DNA of 64,000 nt from Maricaulis maris (GCF_003634045.1 NZ_RBIM01000004.1:372001-436000), one strand, 5' to 3'; numbered from the stretch's first letter, positions 1-8,242 are shown. Notes: generated from the sequence alone by a model not told the origin. Numbers and translations are program-made.

Positions 1-471
1 CAGAAAGTATTGCTCGATCCAGACTGGCCCGAGCGGATCAAACCCCCGGTCGCGAAGCCAGTTGAGGTCGTGTTCCTCGGCTATGATTTCCGCATCGACG
101 TCGAAGCAGCGCAGCGGCTTGTGCCGAAATCCGTCCATCGGCCAGCTCGACGCTTCGAACCGGGTGTAATTGGCGGCACCGGACCCGTCCGCAACCCGCT
201 CGGCATGGACCATGACGGCCTGATCCGCAGCAATGAAAGCGGCCAGCGAGATGTCAAACGGCACGTCGTTGAAAACAGCGGAGCGGTTGGTTATCGCGGT
301 GGCATTGAGGGTGGTATCGGCCTCAATGATCAGCGGTAAGTTATGCCGTGTCTCGAATCCGCCACCGGCATGCGGTGCCAGGAAGGCATGGTCGGACTGG
401 GCCACTGTACCCGCAGGAAAACAAAGGCCGGCGGCGAACACACAAGCATGCCAGATTGAATTTTTACCCAT
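1..471 (-). CDS. Secreted hypothetical protein, 3' end outside window
   Basis: An open frame of 157 codons runs leftward from an ATG at 471 and leaves the window without a stop, so the C-terminus is missing. A good ribosome-binding site (AAGGAGG) lies just upstream of the ATG. The N-terminus (MGKNSIWHACVFAAG, then a small-residue stretch ending near GTVAQ) reads as a cleavable Sec signal peptide, so the mature protein is probably periplasmic or exported. I recognise no family. The visible mature part is mixed alpha/beta in composition with no catalytic motif that I can name. It lies downstream of hslV on the same strand with a gap of about 146 bases. Confidence 0.7.
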   Translation of the reverse strand, partial: MGKNSIWHACVFAAGLCFPAGTVAQSDHAFLAPHAGGGFETRHNLPLIIEADTTLNATAITNRSAVFNDVPFDISLAAFIAADQAVMVHAERVADGSGAANYTRFEASSWPMDGFRHKPLRCFDVDAEIIAEEHDLNWLRDRGFDPLGPVWIEQYFL

Positions 472-617
472 CGCGGCCTCCTTTGCAGCGCGTCTCTGAC
501 CACAGATGCAGCGGCAATGGGATTTGGATGCAATCTGTTCGCATCGGGGCAGTCGCCAAGGCGGCCCGCCTTGTCCGGGCTGACTGGCGCGATGGTCAGG
601 CGGTGGGCGTGGCGATG

Positions 618-1187
618 TCAGTCGCCCAGTGTTTCCACCGTCAGCGTCTCATTGGTGTAGACGCAGATCCGCGCCGCGATCGCCATGGCCTTGCGGGCGA
701 TGACTTCCGGATCGGCTTCGTATTCATAGATGGCGCGGGCGGCCGAGAGGGCGAAATTGCCGCCGGAGCCGACGGCCACGACACCATCTTCCGGTTCCAG
801 CACATCACCGGCACCGGTCAGCAGGAAGGTCTCAGTCTTGTCGCCGACGATCAGCATCGCTTCCAGGCGTCGCAGATAGCGGTCGGTACGCCAATCCTTG
901 GCCAGTTCGACACAGGCCCGGGCGAGTTGTTTGGGATATTGCTCGAGCTTGGCCTCCAGGCGTTCAAACAGGGCGAAGGCGTCGGCGGTGGCGCCGGCAA
1001 AGCCGGCAATCACGTCACCGCCGGCCAGGCGCCGGACCTTTTTGGCATTGCCCTTCATCACGGTCGGGCCGATCGAGACCTGGCCGTCGCCGGCGACCAC
1101 CAGGCGGCCGTCCTTGCGCACGGCGATGATCGTGGTGCCGCGCCAGGCGCTGGCATCGGCATAGTCGGGCGAGGAAGCGTGCGTCAT
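618..1187 (-). CDS. hslV: ATP-dependent protease HslV (ClpQ), peptidase subunit
   Basis: Threonine peptidase of the HslUV protease, a proteasome-like double hexamer ring that works with the HslU unfoldase in the cytoplasm. The family core is clear: [30 protein letters not shown] and the [13 protein letters not shown] segment. The catalytic threonine is not at position 2 as in E. coli but follows a 17-residue leader (Thr18 after Trp-Arg-Gly), so the enzyme must remove a short propeptide; this layout is known in other Alphaproteobacteria. The start at 1187 is preferred over an ATG ten codons upstream because GGAG sits ahead of it. hslU is not next to it in this window. Confidence 0.96.
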   Translation of the reverse strand: MTHASSPDYADASAWRGTTIIAVRKDGRLVVAGDGQVSIGPTVMKGNAKKVRRLAGGDVIAGFAGATADAFALFERLEAKLEQYPKQLARACVELAKDWRTDRYLRRLEAMLIVGDKTETFLLTGAGDVLEPEDGVVAVGSGGNFALSAARAIYEYEADPEVIARKAMAIAARICVYTNETLTVETLGD

Positions 1188-1272
1188 GGACCGGTCTCCG
1201 GATGAAGTCGTGCACACGATGTGGCCGACCCGGAGAGGCGGATCAAGGGTTCAAGCTGAGTTGCGGGCCGGA

Positions 1273-3366
1273 TTATTCGCCGACGGCGCGGTCTGAATAG
1301 CTGTCCGAGGCGAAGGCCACGAAGTCGGTGGCCGGCATCGGGCGACCGAACAGGAAGCCCTGCGCCAGCGTCGCACCCTGGGCTCGCAGCATGGTCATCT
1401 GCTCGGTGGTCTCGACGCCTTCGGCAACGGTTTCCAGCTTCAGCGACTTGGCCATGGCCAAGATCGTCTCGACCACGATGCGGGCGTGATGGTCCGTCGT
1501 CATGTCGCGCACAAAGCTCTGGTCGATCTTGAACACGTCGAACGGCATGCGCGTCAGATAGGACAGCGAGGAGTGGCCGGTGCCGAAATCATCAATGGCG
1601 AAATTGACGCCGCGATCACGCAGCGGCTGGACCTGTTCGATCACCCGCTCGGGATTTTCCATGGCGATGGATTCGGTCAGCTCGAGTTCCAGCAGGTGCG
1701 GCGGGAGGTTGGCGGCGGCGAGCGCTTCCAGCACCGAGTCCGAGAAACCGTCACGATCGAATTGCATGGCGGAGACATTGACGGCGACCGGGATTTCCAG
1801 GCCTTTTTCGCGCCAGGCCGCCGCTTCACGGCAAGCCGCGCGCAACACCCAGTCACCGATCTCGCCGATCAGGCCGCATTCCTCAGCCGCCTCGATAAAG
1901 GCACCCGGCGAGAGCAAGCCGGCGGTCGGATGCTGCCAGCGCACCAGGGCTTCGGCGCCGGCGCAGGCACCGTCCTTCATCAGGACTTTCGGCTGGTAGA
2001 AGACGACCAGCTGGTCCTGGGCGACGGCGTCGCGCAGCTCGTTTTCCAGCACCAGACGCTCGAAGGCGGACTGGTTCATCGTCGGTTCGAAGAATTGGGC
2101 AGCCGAGCCACCAGCGCGCTTGGCATGCGCCATCGCAAGGTCGGCATGACGCATCAGGGTTTCCGGGTCGGCTCCGTCCTGCGGGAAGACGGCGACACCG
2201 ATCGAGACGCCCAGGAAGACCTGGTGGCCGGAAATCTCAAACGGCAGGCGGATGGCATCGACCAGCTTGTTGGCGATGCGGGCGGCGTCGGCACTGTCTT
2301 CAATACCCGGCACCAGCACGGTGAATTCGTCGCCACCGAGGCGCGCGACCATGGACGGTTCGTCGAGATTGCCCGAGGCCAGATCACAGCCACGCGTCAC
2401 TTCCGACAAGCGGCGACCCACCATTTCCAGCAACCGGTCGCCCTCGCCGATACCGAGCGAATCATTGACCCGCTTGAAACGGTCGAGATCGAGGAAAAGA
2501 ACCGCACCGGATGTGCCCTCTTCGAGCGATTTGCGGGCCACGCGTTCAGTTTCCTTGCGGAAACGCTCACGGTTCGGCAGCTCGGTAACAAGGTCGACAT
2601 AGGCGAGGCGATGGATGCGCTTCAGATTGCCGTCGAGGCGGGCAAACATGCGGTTGAAGGCATTGGCGAGCACTTCCAGCTCGTCGCCGGTCTTCACCTT
2701 GATGCGCATGTCGAGATTTTTCGACGAGGCGAGGCGGGCTGCATCGGTCAGCGTCTGTACCGGTTTGAGGGCACGGCCGACGATCAGGGCGGCGAGCGGC
2801 AGGAAAATGCCGAGGGCAAACAGGGCGATCAGGGTCTGGCGCTGGATCGCGGCATTGCGCGAGGCGGCCAGCTCGACCAGCGGCTGCTGCATGTAGACGA
2901 CACCGACGAGGCGCCGCGACTGGGTGTAAACCGGCGCGGCCACTTCCAGCATGCCGTTTGACAGGTCGTAGCGCAGATCGCCGGCACCCAGCGACATCAC
3001 GGCCAGATCGGCGGCGCGCAACTGGCCCTGATCGCGGTCATCATCATAGGCTTCGCCCAGGACTTCGCGGCGATTGTTGAGGACATAGAGTTGCGAGGCG
3101 CCGATGGAGGCAATCAATTCCTCGACATAGACGTCGACATAGCCGGCATCATTGGTGGAAATCGGATTTGCCAACCGGCTGGCGGTTGCCTGCAGGGTCG
3201 CGACAGACCGATCGATGAGCAGGCGCCGTGTCTCGCGCTGTGCGGACACGCTCTCCAACGTCATCAGCATCAGTGTAGTTGCGAAGATAAGCGCACCGGT
3301 GAGAAGTGTGAACTTCATGACCAGTGATCGCATTACCCGCGCCACTGCTTTGCGGATGGGTGCCAT
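1273..3366 (-). CDS. Membrane GGDEF-EAL cyclic-di-GMP protein with HAMP domain
   Basis: Predicted c-di-GMP turnover enzyme of 697 residues. Order: first membrane helix (about 17-37), extracytoplasmic sensor region (about 38-175), second membrane helix (about 178-198), HAMP (about 200-250), GGDEF diguanylate cyclase (intact GGDEF at 344-348) and EAL phosphodiesterase (EAL at 472-474, DDFGTG at 592-597). Both catalytic signatures look intact, so it may be bifunctional. The inhibitory RxxD site before GGDEF is not evident. The start at 3366 (MAPIRKAV) has AGGGG upstream; an in-frame ATG 23 codons earlier adds a polar extension without a good site. Periplasmic or membrane signals probably control c-di-GMP and hence motility or attachment. 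Confidence 0.93.
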   Translation of the reverse strand: MAPIRKAVARVMRSLVMKFTLLTGALIFATTLMLMTLESVSAQRETRRLLIDRSVATLQATASRLANPISTNDAGYVDVYVEELIASIGASQLYVLNNRREVLGEAYDDDRDQGQLRAADLAVMSLGAGDLRYDLSNGMLEVAAPVYTQSRRLVGVVYMQQPLVELAASRNAAIQRQTLIALFALGIFLPLAALIVGRALKPVQTLTDAARLASSKNLDMRIKVKTGDELEVLANAFNRMFARLDGNLKRIHRLAYVDLVTELPNRERFRKETERVARKSLEEGTSGAVLFLDLDRFKRVNDSLGIGEGDRLLEMVGRRLSEVTRGCDLASGNLDEPSMVARLGGDEFTVLVPGIEDSADAARIANKLVDAIRLPFEISGHQVFLGVSIGVAVFPQDGADPETLMRHADLAMAHAKRAGGSAAQFFEPTMNQSAFERLVLENELRDAVAQDQLVVFYQPKVLMKDGACAGAEALVRWQHPTAGLLSPGAFIEAAEECGLIGEIGDWVLRAACREAAAWREKGLEIPVAVNVSAMQFDRDGFSDSVLEALAAANLPPHLLELELTESIAMENPERVIEQVQPLRDRGVNFAIDDFGTGHSSLSYLTRMPFDVFKIDQSFVRDMTTDHHARIVVETILAMAKSLKLETVAEGVETTEQMTMLRAQGATLAQGFLFGRPMPATDFVAFASDSYSDRAVGE

Positions 3367-3530
3367 GTTAACCCCTGAACGCTTCCCCGAGAGGTCGCGA
3401 TATCGCCACCAAACACACGGGATGAATGTCGCCACTCACCCGTTCTCAGCGATCAGAATGTCAGCAAGCACTTGAATTGTGGTTAAAATGCCGGAGTTGT
3501 TTCATTAAGTTTTTAGGCAAATGCCCGAGA

Positions 3531-3548
3531 CGCCTTTATTCAAAGGCG
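3531..3548 (-). other. Hairpin spanning a stop codon
   Basis: CGCCTTT and AAAGGCG form a perfect 7-bp inverted repeat around a 4-nt loop. The stem includes the stop codon of the PfkB kinase. No U-tract follows directly, so a role as terminator is weak; it may be an RNA 3'-end or processing structure. Confidence 0.35.
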
Positions 3549-4543
3549 ATCCCGGCGGATTCAGCGAGTGTTTTCAGTGCTGTTTCCGGCCTTGCACCAT
3601 AGTGCGAGATGATTTCCGCAGCACAAATCGCACCCATTTTTCCCGCTTCGGCGAGGCTGCGCTCCTGGGCGAGACCCAGCAGGAAACCGGCGGCGAACAG
3701 GTCGCCCGCCCCGGTGGTATCAACCAGCTGGCTGACCGGTTCGGCGGCGACGGTGATCATTTCGTCCCCGCGGGCGATCACGGCGCCCTTTTCCGACCGT
3801 GTCACAGCGACAATGGCGACATCCTTGCGGGCCTGGGCAATGGCTGCGTCGAAATCCTCGGTCTCGTAGAGGGCCTTCAGCTCGGCCTCATTGGCCAGCA
3901 GGATATCGATATGATTGGCAACCAGGTGCCGGAAGGCGGCGCGGTGGCGTTCAACACAGAACAGGTCCGACAGGGTCAGCGCTGTGCGGCGTTTGTGGGC
4001 GGCCGCCATTTCGGCCGCGGCGACATAGCCCCGCTTGGCCTCTTCGCGGTCGAACAGATAGCCTTCCAGATAGATGATCTGCGAGGCCTGCAGCGCGTCC
4101 GCGCCGGCGGCGACATCCGCTTCCGTGACCAGGGCGGCGGCGCCGAGGAAGGTCGACATCGAACGACCGGCATCCGGGGTCACATTGATCAGGCAGCGCG
4201 CCGTGGCTGGCCCGTCCTGCAGTGGCGGCGTGTCGAAATGAACGCCGATCGTGCGGATGTCATGGCTGAAGATTTCGCCCAACTGGTCATCGGCCACCTT
4301 GCCGATATAGGCCGCTTTGCCACCCAGAGAGGCGATGCCCGCGACAGTATTTGCAGCCGAGCCGCCGGAGGCTTCCTTGCCCGGTTGCATGCGGTCGTAA
4401 AGCGTGCGGGCCCGTTCCTCGTCGATCAGCGTCATGGCGTCCTTGGCGATGCCTTCGGCGGCCAGGAAGGCGTCGGTGGCGGGTGCGAGAACATCGACAA
4501 TGGCATTGCCAACGGCGAGGACGTCATAACGGGTTGCGGACAT
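3536..4543 (-). CDS. PfkB-family carbohydrate/nucleoside kinase (adenosine-kinase-like)
   Basis: ATP-dependent kinase of the ribokinase/PfkB superfamily, about 335 residues. The N-terminal signature (VGNAIVDVLAP), the glycine-rich GGSAANTVAGIASLGG and the C-terminal DTTGAGD anion-hole and catalytic-base motif are all present. Overall form is closest to alphaproteobacterial proteins annotated as adenosine kinase or sugar kinase; the substrate cannot be settled from sequence alone. Two ATG codons three codons apart (4552 and 4543) are possible; the second is better spaced from GGAT. It is divergent from the ATP-grasp gene at 4645 across about 100 bases. Confidence 0.88.
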   Translation of the reverse strand: MSATRYDVLAVGNAIVDVLAPATDAFLAAEGIAKDAMTLIDEERARTLYDRMQPGKEASGGSAANTVAGIASLGGKAAYIGKVADDQLGEIFSHDIRTIGVHFDTPPLQDGPATARCLINVTPDAGRSMSTFLGAAALVTEADVAAGADALQASQIIYLEGYLFDREEAKRGYVAAAEMAAAHKRRTALTLSDLFCVERHRAAFRHLVANHIDILLANEAELKALYETEDFDAAIAQARKDVAIVAVTRSEKGAVIARGDEMITVAAEPVSQLVDTTGAGDLFAAGFLLGLAQERSLAEAGKMGAICAAEIISHYGARPETALKTLAESAGIAFE

Positions 4544-4644
4544 GGGTTTCATCCATTTCGGCTGCTGTCCGGCGCAGGGTTAAACGCAGCGCCGGGCAAG
4601 GACAAGGCTTGCGGCCACGGCGGCGCGGCGCTAGCCAACCTTTC

Positions 4645-5532
4645 ATGACCCGTATCGCCTTTCTCACCGCCAGTTGCATGCTTCGCGACCATCCCGATGT
4701 CCGCAAGGACTATTGGGAGTATGAGCTTGAAATCGCTGCGCTTCATTCGGCCTGCGCCGAACGGGGGCTGAGTCTTGAACCGGTGATCTGGGATGCGCCG
4801 GACTTCGATCCGTCGGGCTTCGACGCGGTCATGATCGGCACCTGCTGGGACTATATGGAAAAGCCGGACGCCTTCATGGCCCGGCTCGAGCGCTGTGATC
4901 GCGAGAGCCGGCTTCTCAATCCGCTCGAGACCGTGCGCTGGAACAGCCGCAAGACCTATCTCAAGGACCTGGCCGCGCGCGGTGCGCCGATGATCCCGAC
5001 GGTCTGGGCGCAAACCGCGGACGCCGACACCATCCACGCCGCTTTCGACACGCTGGGGGCGGATGATATCGTTGTGAAGCCGGTCCTGGGCGCCGGCGCC
5101 TGGCGCCAGGCCCGCATCCGCCGCGGCGAGGCCCTGCCCGCTGCTGCCGCCCTGCCGCCGGCCGAGTGCATGATCCAGCCCTTCTTGCCGGCTGTCGGCG
5201 AGGAGGGCGAATATGCTTTTCTCTTCTTCAATCGCACATTCTCCCATTGCGCCCGAAAAATCCCCGCCAAGGGCGATTACCGGGTCCAGTCGGAATATGG
5301 CGGCCACGAGGAAATCCATCAGCCCAGCGAGGCGGAGCTGGCCCTGGCGCGCTCGGTGCTCGACTGTATCGAGGGTGACCTGCTCTATGCCCGTGTCGAC
5401 ATGCTGCGCGGTCTCGATGGCCAGCTGGCCCTGATCGAAATCGAACTGATCGAGCCCTATCTCTATCCCGAACAGGGTCCCGATATTGGCCCCATCTTCG
5501 CCGAGGCGCTGAAATCCCTGCTCGAGGCGTAG
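4645..5532 (+). CDS. ATP-grasp superfamily enzyme, RimK/glutathione-synthetase-like
   Basis: A 295-residue protein with the layout of ATP-grasp carboxylate-amine ligases: an N-terminal pre-ATP-grasp fold (MTRIAFLTAS), a central nucleotide-binding region with the lysine-bearing DIVVKPVLGAGAW loop, and a C-terminal acidic metal-binding strand (ARVDML, then ALIEIELIEPYLY). Such enzymes join a carboxylate to an amine or thiol via an acyl-phosphate. The substrate is unknown, and no neighbouring pathway gene suggests one. The start at 4645 is the first methionine that opens the conserved fold; longer upstream frames are antisense to the kinase gene. It is single, followed by a hairpin-rich intergenic stretch. 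Confidence 0.8.
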   Translation: MTRIAFLTASCMLRDHPDVRKDYWEYELEIAALHSACAERGLSLEPVIWDAPDFDPSGFDAVMIGTCWDYMEKPDAFMARLERCDRESRLLNPLETVRWNSRKTYLKDLAARGAPMIPTVWAQTADADTIHAAFDTLGADDIVVKPVLGAGAWRQARIRRGEALPAAAALPPAECMIQPFLPAVGEEGEYAFLFFNRTFSHCARKIPAKGDYRVQSEYGGHEEIHQPSEAELALARSVLDCIEGDLLYARVDMLRGLDGQLALIEIELIEPYLYPEQGPDIGPIFAEALKSLLEA

Positions 5533-5581
5533 CGGCAAGCTTCTCGACCTTACCGCCTGCGCGCGCATGCACTCCGGAACG

Positions 5582-5615
5582 TCTCCCCGGTCGGGGAGAG
5601 GCGGGTTCTTCCCGC
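5582..5615 (+). terminator. Two consecutive hairpins after the ATP-grasp gene, possible terminator
   Basis: TCTCCCCG and CGGGGAGA (5582-5599) form an 8-bp stem, and GCGGG/CCCGC (5601-5615) form a second stem with a TTCTT loop. They lie about 50 bases past the ATP-grasp stop. No clear U-tract follows, so termination here is plausible but not shown. Confidence 0.35.
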
Positions 5616-5631
5616 AACTACCAAAAACAAA

Positions 5632-5735
5632 CGTCATCCTGACGGAAGTCAGGACCCAGTCTCGCAGACGTGCTTTCGCCAGACCTGGCAACAACTTGCG
5701 TCGCAGACTGGGTCCCGGCCTGCGCCGGGATGACG
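5632..5735. repeat. REP/BIME-like inverted pair of hairpins
   Basis: Two arms of about 38 nt face each other around a 28-nt centre. Each arm starts at its outer end with CGTCATCC and carries GGGACCCAG or GGACCCAG. Each arm also folds by itself: TCCTGAC-GGAA-GTCAGGA on the left and TCCCGGC-CTGC-GCCGGGA on the right. The two stems differ at matched positions, so pairing is kept despite sequence change. This resembles the short interspersed palindromes common in alphaproteobacterial intergenic DNA. Genome copy number cannot be seen from this window. Confidence 0.75.
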
Positions 5736-5743
5736 GTGCTTGG

Positions 5744-5771
5744 GGGGGGATCGGCAAAAACTTGTCCCCCC
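5744..5771 (+). other. G-run/C-run hairpin
   Basis: GGGGGGA (5744-5750) can pair with TCCCCCC (5765-5771) across a 14-nt A-rich loop. A C-rich then T-containing tract follows. It may act as a terminator or simply be a slippery homopolymer pair. Confidence 0.3.
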
Positions 5772-5988
5772 TCCCCCTTTTCGCCCCAGCGCATAGTCTT
5801 TCCGGTTCCCAGGCCATTCGACGCTCGGATCGTTATTCGGGGGCTGGAAGGCAGGCCGGGAAATCTCCCAGTTCTTTTTGAAAAGATTTGGCGGGATGCC
5901 GGTGGCAGCCTACTTGAATTTGAATCAGCGCTTTATCGGCTCCGGCCGGTATCCTGCGCCCTCTCTCTTATACTCAAACGCCAGGCGG

Positions 5989-6696
5989 TTACGTCGTGGC
6001 GCCTTTCGGTGCGGGCGTCTTGTCCTTGAACTGGCAGATATCCTCGACCGGGCAGCGCCAGCATTCTGGCTTTCTTGCCTTGCATAGATAACGGCCATGC
6101 AGGATCAGCCAGTGATGGGCGCCCTGGCGGAATTCGTCGGGCATTATCTTTTCCAGCCGCAATTCGACTGCCAGCGGATCCTTGCCCGGCGCCAGCCTGG
6201 TGCGATTGGACACCCGGAAGATATGGGTGTCGACAGCGATGGTCGGCACGCCGAAAGCCTCATTCATCACCACATTGGCGGTCTTTCGACCAACCCCGGG
6301 CAGGGCTTCCAGGGCCGCCTGGTCCGCAGGCACTTCGCCGCCATGACGGTCGATCAGCAGCTCCGACAGGGCGATGACATTCTTGGCCTTGTTGCGGAAC
6401 AGGCCGATCGTCTTGATCCGGTCGCGGACATGGTCCTCGCCCAGCGCCACCATTTTTTCCGGCGTATCAGCTTCCTGGAACAGCAGCCGGGTCGCCTTGT
6501 TGACGCCGACATCGGTCGCCTGGGCCGACAGGGCGACGGCGACCAGCAGTGTATAGGGATTGGTGTAGTCCAGCTCCGTCTTCGGGTCGGGTCGATCCTG
6601 CGCCAGGCGCGCCATCAGGTCGTGGGCTTGCTCGCGATTGAGGCCGCGTGGTTGCCGGGCGACACGCTTTTTCGGCTTGGGGGAGGTTTGGGTCAT
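5989..6696 (-). CDS. nth: Endonuclease III (DNA glycosylase/AP lyase)
   Basis: Base-excision repair enzyme that removes oxidised pyrimidines and cleaves the abasic site. The 235-residue protein has the helix-hairpin-helix LPGVGRKTA with catalytic Lys138, the catalytic Asp156 in VDTHIFR, and the [4Fe-4S] pattern C-x6-C-x2-C-x5-C at Cys205, 212, 215 and 221. Length is near the family norm with a short basic N-terminal tail. The start at 6696 follows the last sensible ATG; the frame is open further upstream but runs through the promoter and antisense into the next gene. It is divergent from the Ada-like gene, so two DNA-repair genes share an upstream region. Confidence 0.96.
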   Translation of the reverse strand: MTQTSPKPKKRVARQPRGLNREQAHDLMARLAQDRPDPKTELDYTNPYTLLVAVALSAQATDVGVNKATRLLFQEADTPEKMVALGEDHVRDRIKTIGLFRNKAKNVIALSELLIDRHGGEVPADQAALEALPGVGRKTANVVMNEAFGVPTIAVDTHIFRVSNRTRLAPGKDPLAVELRLEKIMPDEFRQGAHHWLILHGRYLCKARKPECWRCPVEDICQFKDKTPAPKGATT

Positions 6697-6723
6697 GGCC
6701 CCACCTATAACCAAGCGCGCACC

Positions 6724-6757
6724 GGTGTCATCCCGCTTCTTGCGCCGGGATATCACC
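6724..6757. repeat. Imperfect inverted repeat, related to the 5632-5735 element
   Basis: GGTGTCATCCCG and CGGGATATCACC face each other around a 10-nt loop (9 of 12 positions pair). The sequence shares GTCATCCCG and TGCGCCGGGAT with the larger element at 5632-5735, so it may be a decayed copy. It also sits between the divergent nth and Ada-like genes, where an operator could lie. Confidence 0.4.
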
Positions 6758-6804
6758 GCAAGAACCGGGTGGAGTGGCGCCTTGGAGCGCGTAAACTCAT
6801 ATCC

Positions 6805-7653
6805 ATGACAGCCGATATCTACACACTCGACGCCTCGTCCAAGGATTATGACCGCATCGCCGGTGCGCTTGCCTTTCTGGGCGATAACTGGCGTGACCAT
6901 CCCGATCTTGACCGGGCCGCAAAAGCGGCCGGCCTGTCGCCGCATCATTTCCAGCGTGTTTTCACGCGCTGGGTCGGTGTTTCGCCGAAGAAATTTGTTG
7001 GCGCCCTGGCGCATGACGCGGCCCGTGACGCGCTGGAGGATGGGGCCTGCGTGCTGGATGCCGCCTTTGAAGCCGGTCTGTCCGGACCGGGCCGTCTGCA
7101 TGATCTTTTTATCGCCCATGAAGCGGTAACGCCCGGCGATGCCCGCCGCCGCGGGGCCGGTTTGAATTTTCAATGGGGCGTGGCGCCGTCGCCCTTTGGT
7201 GATGCGGTCCTGCTGATCGCGCCGCGCGGCCTGTCGGCGATGGCTTTTGCCGATCCGGATGTCGAGAGCGGTTTCGCCGATCTTCAAGCACGCTATCCGG
7301 CGGCGGACTTCAGCCGTGATGACACCGTGGCCCGCAGCTGGGCGGAGCGTATTTTCACCCCGACCGGGCCGGACAAACTCCCGCTCGCGCTTTACGGCAC
7401 GCCCTGGCAGCGCCAGGTCTGGCGGGCTCTTCTGACCATCCCGACCGGTGAGGTCACCAGCTATAAATCAATCGCCGAACGGGTCGGCACACCCAAGGCG
7501 TCACGGGCGGTCGGCGCGGCGGTCGGGGCCAATCCGATCTCCTGGCTCATCCCCTGCCACCGCGTGCTCGCCAGCAATGGCAAATTGACCGGTTATCACT
7601 GGGGTGTGGAACGCAAGCGCGCCATGCTCGCCTATGAGGCCGCAAGGGGCTAA
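6805..7653 (+). CDS. Methylated-DNA--protein-cysteine methyltransferase with AraC-type HTH (Ada-like)
   Basis: 282-residue fusion of an AraC-type helix-turn-helix (about 20-110) and an Ogt/Ada C-terminal alkyltransferase (about 195-280). The acceptor cysteine is in the IPCHRV motif (Cys251), followed by the GKLTGYHWG segment that holds flipped O6-methylguanine. Compared with E. coli Ada, the N-terminal zinc domain that takes methyl from phosphotriesters is absent, so self-activation by phosphotriester repair is not expected. It repairs alkylated guanine in a suicide reaction and may also bind DNA. The start (ATG at 6805) begins the HTH domain cleanly. It is probably co-transcribed with the membrane gene 9 bases downstream. 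Confidence 0.92.
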   Translation: MTADIYTLDASSKDYDRIAGALAFLGDNWRDHPDLDRAAKAAGLSPHHFQRVFTRWVGVSPKKFVGALAHDAARDALEDGACVLDAAFEAGLSGPGRLHDLFIAHEAVTPGDARRRGAGLNFQWGVAPSPFGDAVLLIAPRGLSAMAFADPDVESGFADLQARYPAADFSRDDTVARSWAERIFTPTGPDKLPLALYGTPWQRQVWRALLTIPTGEVTSYKSIAERVGTPKASRAVGAAVGANPISWLIPCHRVLASNGKLTGYHWGVERKRAMLAYEAARG

Positions 7654-7662
7654 ATTGCCGGG

Positions 7663-8229
7663 ATGAGCAATCCCTTCCTCTATGCGGCGGCCGTCGCCCT
7701 GATCGCTGCTGCCGCCTTTTTCCTCAGCTGGCTCGCCGCCCGGCGCTCGCTGATGGAGGATGCCCGCATCGAATATGCCGAGCGCCGCGAGACCAAGGCC
7801 GGCACGATCAAGGGGGTCGATGCCGCTACATTCGAGCGCATCTATGTCTCCGCCCATGAACCGCGCGGCGCGCTCTATATCGCCGCCGCCCTGCTGCTCG
7901 CCATCGCCATCACGCCGCCCGCCGCGATCGGGCTGATCGCGCTGTGGCCCTATATCGTCATGACGCTGGACGGCGGGCCCTGGTATGATGTCGGCTATTA
8001 TCCGTGGATGTTCTACATGTTCTTCGGATTGTGTGGCTGCTGGGCCTTTGCCGGCGCCGTGGTTGCCCGCATCCACCACGCCCGTACGCCGGAAAATTTC
8101 AACCCGGCCCTCGCCCGGGCCCGCGGTGAACCGCTTGATGATGTTGTCATTCCGAGAAAGCGCCCCAAATGGGCGGTGAAAGCCTTGTCGGGCGCCAATA
8201 GCGATGCGGCCGGTTCGGCCGATAACTGA
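7663..8229 (+). CDS. Membrane protein of unknown function
   Basis: 188 residues with an N-terminal membrane helix (about 5-25), a polar segment of about 45 residues, then two further hydrophobic helices (about 70-98 and 110-135) and a basic cytosolic tail. I recognise no family. It starts 9 bases after the Ada-like gene, so it is probably in the same transcript, and its end is 13 bases before gloA. The central stretch has clustered aromatic residues (YDVGYYPWMFYMFF) within the membrane region. No catalytic motif is visible. Confidence 0.7.
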   Translation: MSNPFLYAAAVALIAAAAFFLSWLAARRSLMEDARIEYAERRETKAGTIKGVDAATFERIYVSAHEPRGALYIAAALLLAIAITPPAAIGLIALWPYIVMTLDGGPWYDVGYYPWMFYMFFGLCGCWAFAGAVVARIHHARTPENFNPALARARGEPLDDVVIPRKRPKWAVKALSGANSDAAGSADN

Positions 8230-8242
8230 TACGGGGATATCC

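Larger units (their letters stand above)
5533..5988. other. 456-bp intergenic stretch rich in hairpins
   Basis: No credible gene. The stretch holds at least four inverted repeats, described separately, in line: 5582-5599, 5601-5615, the large 5632-5735 element and 5744-5771. A run of eight G and several long C runs is unusual here. Between about 5800 and 5988 I see nothing specific; it sits just past the 3' end of nth. Confidence 0.7.

Noticed and set aside
1486-2961. A 491-codon open frame antisense to the GGDEF-EAL gene
   Set aside because: Mirror of a well-supported gene; no recognisable domain.
4549-5817. A 422-codon open frame antisense to the ATP-grasp gene
   Set aside because: Covers the whole of a gene with clear ATP-grasp motifs; the product resembles nothing.
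5989-7287. A longer nth frame starting near 7287
   Set aside because: The extra 197 codons are antisense to the Ada-like gene; the shorter nth matches the family length.
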